Shown here: piece by piece, positions 1-6,400 of the stretch
Numbering within the stretch: position 1 is the first letter of the stretch
How the letters are laid out: each line of letters starts with the position of its first letter
From: Coxiellaceae bacterium UBA1530
GTDB lineage: Bacteria; Pseudomonadota; Gammaproteobacteria; Coxiellales; Coxiellaceae
Direction of reading: 5' to 3'
DNA: 14,762 nt
NCBI GenBank assembly: GCA_002323325.1
Contig: DCQA01000053.1
Location: 1 to 14,762 of the forward strand
The notes under the pieces: model-generated
The model's input: only the letters and a program-made list of their open reading frames with translations
Told to the model about the DNA's origin: nothing
The model's database searches: none
Position numbers and translations under genes: made by a program

Positions 1-590
1 TATTGTGCTTTTGCATCTCCTTGAAGAGCAGCCTTTTCAAACAGCTCGAATGCTCGATTCGTAGATTCTGGTATAGGAATATCTTTTACTCGACCAAGAT
101 AATACATCAATGCCAGATTAAACTCCGCTGCTGCATGCCCCTGCTTTGCAGCACGATCAAATAGCCTAAAAGCGCTTTTATTATTTAAAGGGACTCCGAT
201 TCCAGACAAATAGCACAACCCTTTAAGAAACATCACTTCATTGTTATCGGTTTGACCCAAACTATCTAATGCCTTCCCGCCTGAAGTAGACACACGGCGA
301 GAGTGTTCTATTTCAGTGCCATAGAGTTTTTTGAGCGAGTAAGTTAGGGATGACAAATCATAGGCATAGTAATAGTGCTCTACTGCTTGTAGAAATGATT
401 CCTGTTTAAGAGCATGCTCTGCAAGCTTTTCATGTGCCTTTACTAAGTCGTTCTTTGCCTTAACTGTGCGATCATCAAGATGACCAAAAGATTCAACGCA
501 CGCATCATAGCGAGACCTTAATTCGTCGATGTTTGACGGAAAATCTTCAGTAGTGTTAGACACTTGTATTGTATTCTCAGATCTCATCAT
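1..590 (-). CDS. Sel1-repeat (TPR-like) protein, C-terminus cut by window edge
   Basis: The reverse strand is open from an ATG at 588-590 to the window edge, giving the first 196 residues. I translated it by hand. Residues about 45-80 are helical and TPR-like. Two Sel1-type units follow: about 118-153 (LKGLCYLSGIGVPLNNKSAF, then RAAKQGHAAAEF) and about 154-193 (LALMYYLGR, then FELFEKAALQGDAKAQ). These match the family pattern of a helix, G-x-G-V, a K/R-A-x-x-L/W segment and AA-x-Q-G. Sel1 repeats form solenoids that bind other proteins and are common in secreted or regulatory bacterial proteins. No signal peptide is visible. A second ATG follows the first directly, so the start is uncertain by one codon, and the ribosome site is weak. 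The gene lies downstream of the patatin gene on the same strand, separated by 326 bases. The partner and role are unknown. Confidence 0.85.
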   Translation of the reverse strand, partial: MMRSENTIQVSNTTEDFPSNIDELRSRYDACVESFGHLDDRTVKAKNDLVKAHEKLAEHALKQESFLQAVEHYYYAYDLSSLTYSLKKLYGTEIEHSRRVSTSGGKALDSLGQTDNNEVMFLKGLCYLSGIGVPLNNKSAFRLFDRAAKQGHAAAEFNLALMYYLGRVKDIPIPESTNRAFELFEKAALQGDAKAQ

Positions 591-916
591 GTGTTTTACC
601 GTTTAGCTATCAACTACCCCGAGCAATAAAACCTCTATAGATTAGACATCAGTGCTTCAAATATTCTAAGGCGGTTAATTATCAACATCACTTAGGTTTG
701 TTGATTGAATAAGCATCATTATTGTACTAGGCAAGGTTTAAGAGAATCTTAAATACAATCGAGGAAAAACAAATAATTAATAAAATTCGGCCAATCTAGA
801 CCTCACGTGCAATGCTCGAAGCATCACTCCCACCCATCAGCATGTATGGAATCACTGCAAGCTGATCAATATCACTCAACGACTCCTATGAAGAAAATAC
901 ACTTAATATGGAGATA
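591..916. other. 326-bp intergenic region, no convincing gene
   Basis: This AT-rich stretch lies between the Sel1 gene and the patatin gene, both on the minus strand. I found no strong terminator or promoter. A minus-strand TACAAT (721-726) resembles a -10 box but has no good -35 partner. The only notable content is a short open stretch at 796-885 (minus), listed separately. A 61-codon plus-strand reading frame that starts here and runs into the patatin gene does not look like a protein. Confidence 0.6.
796..885 (-). pseudogene. Possible short remnant resembling an M20 peptidase motif
   Basis: The minus strand is open for about 29 codons between an in-frame TAG at 886-888 and a TAG at 796-798. 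It encodes a peptide containing VIPYMLMGGSDASSIAREV. From memory this resembles the conserved P-Y-x-x-x-G-G-T-D-A/S-R block of M20-family metallopeptidases. Nothing around it in any frame extends the similarity. A TTG at 877-879 has an AGGAG three bases ahead, so a 27-residue peptide could in principle be made. It may equally be chance. Confidence 0.2.
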
Positions 917-1930
917 TCAACGCGATAATGCAATTCCGTTCTCTTTAAGGGCCTGTTTGATTGCAGGAATCATGTCATATGCGGCTTGCTGACCTGCATG
1001 CACGAGCTCCAGTTCGTGACTCAAGTCAAACATTCCCACTTGGCCCACCTCAGGGTGGATGACAAAATCAGCATCTTTTGTTTGTAAATTTGTCAATCTA
1101 TCTGAGGTAATCTCATAACTGCGAGCCGCAATACCAAAAGCAGTATTTGGCATATCGTCAGATAATGAGGTACCCACGTCCACTGCAATGACAATTTTTG
1201 GATGAAATCGACGTGCGACATCAACCGGAACATTATCCGTAATACCGCCATCAACTAACACTCGACCATATAACCGAACAGGTTTTACGACACTAGGAAC
1301 AGCCGATGATGCTAAAATAGCAGGCGGTATAGGACCTGACGAGATAGGAAAGGTCTCACCCGTTGTAAGGTCGGTGGTCACAGCAACAAAAGGCACGGAT
1401 AATTCAGAAAACATTTTAGCCCGAAGATTTTTCATCAAAAACTTCTCCAGGTGATAGCCCCTAACTACACCTCCCATTGCAGGGAATGCAGCAATATCAG
1501 CAAGATCCCAAAATCGAGCTTGCATGGCAGTATCTGCCATGGCTTGTGCTGAACCCTGATCAGCGTACAACACACCCATAAGACTGCCGGCGCTTGTACC
1601 CACCACTAGGTCGATAGGTATATGAGCTTTTTGCAGCTCCATTAAGACACCAATGTGAGCGTAACCGCGAGCACCACCACCACCAAGGACAACGGCTACG
1701 TTTGGAGATGGCGAAATGATGGGCGCAGGTGGTGGTGTTTTTGGAATAACCAATGATGGCGTTGTTCCGGCACAGCCGCCCAAGAACAGCACAGCGAGCG
1801 ACAAAACACAGACCCTAATCCATGATTTTATGTTTTTAATACTATAATCCATCACATCATCCATCATCACTGAGTTAACACCTGTGTCCATATGCATACC
1901 ATTAATAAAATAATGATTATCAGATAGCAT
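917..1930 (-). CDS. Patatin-like phospholipase, predicted lipoprotein (RssA/NTE type)
   Basis: Predicted serine lipid hydrolase of the patatin fold, which uses a Ser-Asp dyad. The oxyanion loop GGGGARG is at residues 83-89, the nucleophile motif GTSAG at 111-115 (Ser113) and the catalytic D-G-G at 227-229 (Asp227). The conserved ASSAVPSVVKPV stretch is at 208-219. The N-terminus carries a hydrophobic segment (about 38-50) ending in the lipobox LGGC with Cys53. Ala at +2 would favour sorting to the outer membrane. A proline-rich linker (61-76) leads to the catalytic domain. The first ATG lies in an 11-base overlap with the upstream gene and has no clear ribosome site. Met codons at residues 12, 14, 22, 23 and 27 are alternatives, and Met27 gives the most normal lipoprotein signal length. 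It is probably transcribed with the upstream orphan. The substrate cannot be read from the sequence. Confidence 0.9.
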   Translation of the reverse strand: MLSDNHYFINGMHMDTGVNSVMMDDVMDYSIKNIKSWIRVCVLSLAVLFLGGCAGTTPSLVIPKTPPPAPIISPSPNVAVVLGGGGARGYAHIGVLMELQKAHIPIDLVVGTSAGSLMGVLYADQGSAQAMADTAMQARFWDLADIAAFPAMGGVVRGYHLEKFLMKNLRAKMFSELSVPFVAVTTDLTTGETFPISSGPIPPAILASSAVPSVVKPVRLYGRVLVDGGITDNVPVDVARRFHPKIVIAVDVGTSLSDDMPNTAFGIAARSYEITSDRLTNLQTKDADFVIHPEVGQVGMFDLSHELELVHAGQQAAYDMIPAIKQALKENGIALSR

Positions 1931-2396
1931 GGGGAGATGGAAGCGGTGTATTCTCTGGAGTCACTGGTTCCTGGTTATTGTATGGTTGAAATAGTGCGGG
2001 AACAATTGGCGGGTTAATACGTCGAGTGATCACGCCCCTTATCAAATTAGCAGCCATTTCAGATTGGACTGAGAATGTATAATTATTCAAAAGATTCAAC
2101 ATGTCTTGATCTAAAGCGGAGGTAGCTAGCGTATGATAAAGGTAAATTAAACTACGAGATGACTCCTGATCCAATACAGGGGATGCTGCATATCGCCCAT
2201 TCTTAAGGCCTTGCGAATTATAACCGCGAATAACCGCTCTGAATCGCGCGACTAAATCCTCATCAGCTGATAAATCATCAAAGATGGTGTCCCTTTCAAG
2301 TGTTTTTTGATAAAGAAACCTAAACGCGGCATTTAATGAGCGCTCTGTGGTTGGTACATTGTAATAAACGGAATCAGCTGATTTTATATTTGGCAT
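1920..2396 (-). CDS. Hypothetical protein, 158 residues, proline-rich tail
   Basis: I do not recognise this protein. Residues about 17-125 look mostly helical and soluble, with no signal peptide or membrane segment. The tail from residue 129 is proline-rich (nine prolines in the last 30 residues) and ends in S-P-H-A-I. The giant protein encoded at 3470-8539 also ends in P-H-A-I. The start is supported by GAGG eight bases ahead of the ATG and by a TATAAT box further upstream (2431-2436). The last 11 bases overlap the first possible ATG of the patatin gene, so the two are likely co-transcribed and perhaps translationally coupled. A role linked to the patatin lipoprotein is possible from context only. 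Confidence 0.7.
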   Translation of the reverse strand: MPNIKSADSVYYNVPTTERSLNAAFRFLYQKTLERDTIFDDLSADEDLVARFRAVIRGYNSQGLKNGRYAASPVLDQESSRSLIYLYHTLATSALDQDMLNLLNNYTFSVQSEMAANLIRGVITRRINPPIVPALFQPYNNQEPVTPENTPLPSPHAI

Positions 2397-2430
2397 GATA
2401 GGAACCTCAATACATTAAAGAAGTAGGAAA

Positions 2431-2436
2431 ATTATA
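2431..2436 (-). promoter_or_regulatory. Candidate -10 box for the 158-residue gene / patatin unit
   Basis: The minus strand reads TGGTATATAAT, containing a perfect TATAAT and also an extended -10 form (TG-N-TATATA). It lies about 35 bases ahead of the ATG at 2396. No good -35 hexamer sits at normal spacing, so the extended -10 may matter. This is a pattern match only. Confidence 0.4.
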
Positions 2437-2640
2437 TACCAAATAGTTAACGTATGCGCTTAAGTAAAGATTAAGGATCAAGTGTATGGAATATTTACTA
2501 TAAACAACGCAACACTGTGAATTCAAACAACGCTGAGCAAGGTTTCAATATCAAGCGATAAAAAAAAAATAACTGCAATTGATGTACTGATCAGGAAAAA
2601 GCGGAAATTAAAGGTAGTTAAGGTTAATTTAATCTGGTGA

Positions 2641-2680
2641 TAGTAAGATAGTAAGCTAGTAAGCTAGTAAGCTAGTAAGC
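2641..2680. repeat. Tandem 8-bp repeat, five copies of TAGTAAGC
   Basis: Five head-to-tail copies of an 8-bp unit: the first reads TAGTAAGA and the next four read TAGTAAGC without change. The array ends four bases before TAGAAT (2684-2689), which matches the -10 consensus at five of six positions. It begins about 125 bases ahead of the next start codon. The unit length is not a multiple of three and contains stop codons, so a coding role is unlikely. Confidence 0.95.
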
Positions 2681-2766
2681 AGATAGAATAATCATCAACA
2701 TCATCCATTCTCAACGTTGAGATAGGTCACATGTGAAAATAAAACCCAAATAAAAGAGGATTTAAC

Positions 2767-3363
2767 ATGCCCGGAAAAAGAAAAAGAACACAACAGGATG
2801 AAGACGCAAAAACGATGCAAGAAGCCAGAAGTTTCTTAAAGAGAGGCCCGAACTATCCAACTACGATATTTGCCAATGAACTAGACTCTTCGTTAAAAGA
2901 AATAGTCTCTCTCATAGAAAGCGAGGTAACCAGTACCGACAGTGAGATCAAAAAAATCATTGGAAAAATATCAAAAAAACATACACGTCGTACAGATCTT
3001 ACTGTAGCCGAAATCAACCAACTGATTGAAAAAATGGAAGCAATCGCTTTACAGCCATTAGTAACACCACAAAATGATTACGCGTCTCTTTTGAATAAAG
3101 CAGTCCTTATGAGTGCAGTATACATGGTTGCCTCATCAGAATTATTTAATATGGTTGAGATTGGACCTCTAAGCACCTCTGCAGCATTGAAGATAGCTCA
3201 CATGCTTTTCACCTCTTCCACACAATCACAAGAAACTCTTGATGCTCAAGCAAGAACTGAACTCATTAACAATAAACCAAGCCTGATCAATCAGCTTAAG
3301 CAACTCATAAAAGAACACCATCCAGACGATCAATCAGATACCATCAGACCAAACCAACGATAG
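2767..3363 (+). CDS. Hypothetical protein, 198 residues, basic N-terminus
   Basis: I do not recognise this protein. A strong ribosome site (AGAGGA, six bases before the ATG) fixes the start. The N-terminus is strongly basic (KRKR at residues 4-7), then charged and helical to about residue 95. A moderately hydrophobic stretch lies at about 110-123 (AVLMSAVYMVASS), too weak and short to call a membrane segment with confidence. The C-terminal third is polar and helical and ends in a charged tail. No signal peptide is present. The gene stands alone, divergent from the patatin unit and convergent with the giant gene. The KRKR cluster resembles a eukaryotic nuclear localisation signal, which would matter only if the protein is delivered into a host cell. 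That is speculation. Expression may be affected by the tandem repeat upstream. Confidence 0.75.
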   Translation: MPGKRKRTQQDEDAKTMQEARSFLKRGPNYPTTIFANELDSSLKEIVSLIESEVTSTDSEIKKIIGKISKKHTRRTDLTVAEINQLIEKMEAIALQPLVTPQNDYASLLNKAVLMSAVYMVASSELFNMVEIGPLSTSAALKIAHMLFTSSTQSQETLDAQARTELINNKPSLINQLKQLIKEHHPDDQSDTIRPNQR

Positions 3364-3469
3364 CATTTAATAAGACCACCACACTCGTATGCTTATCAGT
3401 GATCTCATTGACTCATAAAGTCATTTCCACCATCTCACCTGAAATAAATCATCTGATTATAACTCGCAT

Positions 3470-6400
3470 TTAAATTGCATGCGGAGTCATACCACTACCT
3501 TTAACCACTTCAACTGCTAATGGATATTCGTTACATTCTTTTAAAGCATTAGTTACAAGATCCTTAGCTTTTATGTGGTCTTTGAGAGCACTCTCCAACC
3601 AGCCTTTTAATTCATCTTCAGAGACACCCGCTTTATGCATGGATTGAAACAACTCAATAAATTTCTTATTGTGTTGATTTTTGGGCAGCTCAAAAAGAGA
3701 AAAACTGAAAAAAGTAATAGTATAAGGTGTCTGAGTGGTCTCATCATAACTCTGAATAAGTTCTAACAACGGCTGATAAAAGACCTTTTCCAATGCGTTT
3801 TTATATGACTCAGGTGATAGTGCTTCTAATACCTTGAGCGTATTTCTTATTGACTCCAACTTTGCCTCATCTCCATCTCCACTTTCAGCTATAGCTGTAA
3901 ACAAGGTTTCAATCTGAGTCTGTACTACCTGATTGACACAGGTTTTTTCTAATGATTCACAATTATCGATCAGTTTTTTTAACTCAATTTCAAACACCTC
4001 TAATCTTACAATCCAATTTTGCGATTTGTTATGTGTTGATAAAAGATCAACTTGCTTAACGATTGAGCTGATGCTATCTAAAAATAGTTTTGTTTTATCA
4101 AATCCATCAGAGTTCGACGCTCCAAACTTAGCTTCACAGGCTTGTATAAAAGCTTGTTTAACCAACGTCACATTCCCTGCATTTAAGATTTGATCTTTGG
4201 AGATGGCTCGACATAATGCTTCATCGCTAACATTAACATCAATGGCATTTATAAAGTGTTGTGCTAATTCATCAGTATACTGAGTCTTTTCCGCTGAAGT
4301 TGAAGCAATAAGATCTTCGCCGCTCGTATCGCGAATATACTTCACAACCCGCGTTACAAAACATTTGGTGATTGTTTCCTGTGTGATGAGAGGCGGATCA
4401 CATTCTGACAACGCTTTTGCCTTTGCAATAACATTTTCATTGGCTGGAGCATCCTTTAACCAACCTGAGAACTGTTTTTTTAATTTTTTATCTGTATCTA
4501 ACACGGTGATATCATGTTCCCGTAAGAAACTGATTCTGTGTTGAATTTCATCGATAGGCGCACTCGATATGAATTCATGGTTGAAAATAGCTTTGTATAT
4601 TAAGGCTCCATTTCCTTCATTGTTATATTTCTTAAGAAAAGCAGGGAATTCAACCTGATGAGGATGATTAGATGTATCTAAAAAAACATCTTGATTTTGT
4701 AAACAATATATTGATAGACCGGACACTAACAGCTTTTTGTGAGCCTCGGGTTGTTCAAACATCTCCATTTTATTACTGATGCTTGTATTCAACCAATCCC
4801 ACTTTCTCGGGTTAGATGAATCAAAATAATCAGCTAAATCAGAGGCAATCCCTTCCGAACATTCCTCTAGTTTTCGATCCTCTGACAAATCCGATTGACC
4901 CTGCCACCAGCTCCAACTGTTTGGATCTACAGATAGAACATTTGAGAATGATCGAATCAGAGGGGAACATAGAGGTAACCATTGCTTAGACACTGCCGTT
5001 AAAAACACAGCAGCGAGGGCAATCCGAGCATCGATTGGCGTGGAAGGATTAAGAGTCCCAGATGAAGAAGTAATGACGCCATGTGTCGGAGAGGACGACG
5101 GTAAAGCTGATTGGCCAGCATCGAACAAACTGTGACTGGGACCATTATGCGTTAAACCGTTCGAAAAAGAGCTATGATAATGAGGCATAGCCACCGGTCG
5201 TCGGACAGTCGATGGTGAGATCCAATGAGAATTTAGAGATCCACTAGGAAGATATACTGCTTTTAAATCATTTCGTCCACTAGCCTTTCTAGCTCCTAGA
5301 GTTGGTGGTTTAGCTAAAAATATCTTACCCATTCCATGATCTGGGTCTGTCGTGGTTTTTTGAGTAACAACTGATCCTGGCACCACCTGATTACTCAAGC
5401 TCTCTTCTCGGCTCATAGTGACAGTGGAAACTTCGGGTTGTTTTATACGCTGAGATATATGGTTTTTATAGTACTCCTTCGCTAAAACAAACTGATTTTT
5501 AACAATGCCAACTGCCGTATCTCTTATCCGAGAATGAGTCAAAGTATTTCGCACAACGAATTTTACTAGTTTAAAAAGCGATGATTTTTCAGCGCTCGAT
5601 ACTTTAACTGCAGCAAGTGAAGCGGCCATGACCTCCCTGTTTGCTTGACCTGACCCTTGCACTAAAGCTAAAGCCCGATTCAAAGTAGGTATTAACTTGG
5701 CATTCTTTTTTCGCAGCTGCATACTAAGATGATTATCTGTACACAGATAATTATAGTAGAATTTACACACATTAAATTCTATTCCTTTTGTCAAAATATC
5801 GACGAGTTTCTTTTGATGATTTTCTTGCAAATTCTTAATAACGATATTATGAAAAGCATTACCATTTCCATCCTCCAGTGAACCTTCATTCGGACTTTTT
5901 CTGATTAGCGCATCAACAATTCCTTTATCAAAACGGTTCAATAATGGAACTTGGTCTGACCCAGCTGTCGATACACTACTTGACGATGAATCTAATCGAT
6001 TTGGTTGAACGACAGAACTCGCTATTTGACTGAAGGAATACAAAACTTCCAACTGCTTCTGGCTAAGATCATCTAGCGGTAATTGGTTAAGTATCATTAA
6101 AATTGGGTTTTCATAATGACCTGAATGTATGAGTGCATTTGAAACACTGTCGTTACCGATCACCTCAGCAACCCCCCCCGCAATTAGCGGTAAAGTTTCA
6201 GGGGTAATTTCACTCATGGTGATATTCAATGTTCTGTTATTATCTGAATTACTGATGGCAAGAACCATACCTGCCTCAGAAGTCCCCACTGATAGGCTAA
6301 TGCCCTTAATTATGTCGAAACGACTTAATACTTCATGTTCTCCATATGAATCATAAACAGGCCAATCAGAGGATGTAGACATTTTTGGACTGGTCGACCG

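Larger units (their letters stand above)
2397..2766. other. 370-bp divergent intergenic control region
   Basis: This AT-rich region separates the minus-strand 158-residue/patatin unit from the plus-strand 198-residue gene. It holds the TATAAT box for the leftward unit, a run of ten A (2560-2569), a five-copy 8-bp tandem repeat (2641-2680), a TAGAAT box just after the repeat (2684-2689) and a strong ribosome site before 2767. No gene was seen inside it. Confidence 0.7.

Noticed and set aside
807..992. 61-codon plus-strand ORF crossing the end of the patatin gene
   Set aside because: Overlaps a well supported gene on the other strand, has no ribosome site and its translation is not protein-like.
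3409..3423. Hairpin TGACT-cataa-AGTCA between the convergent genes as a terminator
   Set aside because: Only a 5-bp AT-containing stem and no real T run on either side.
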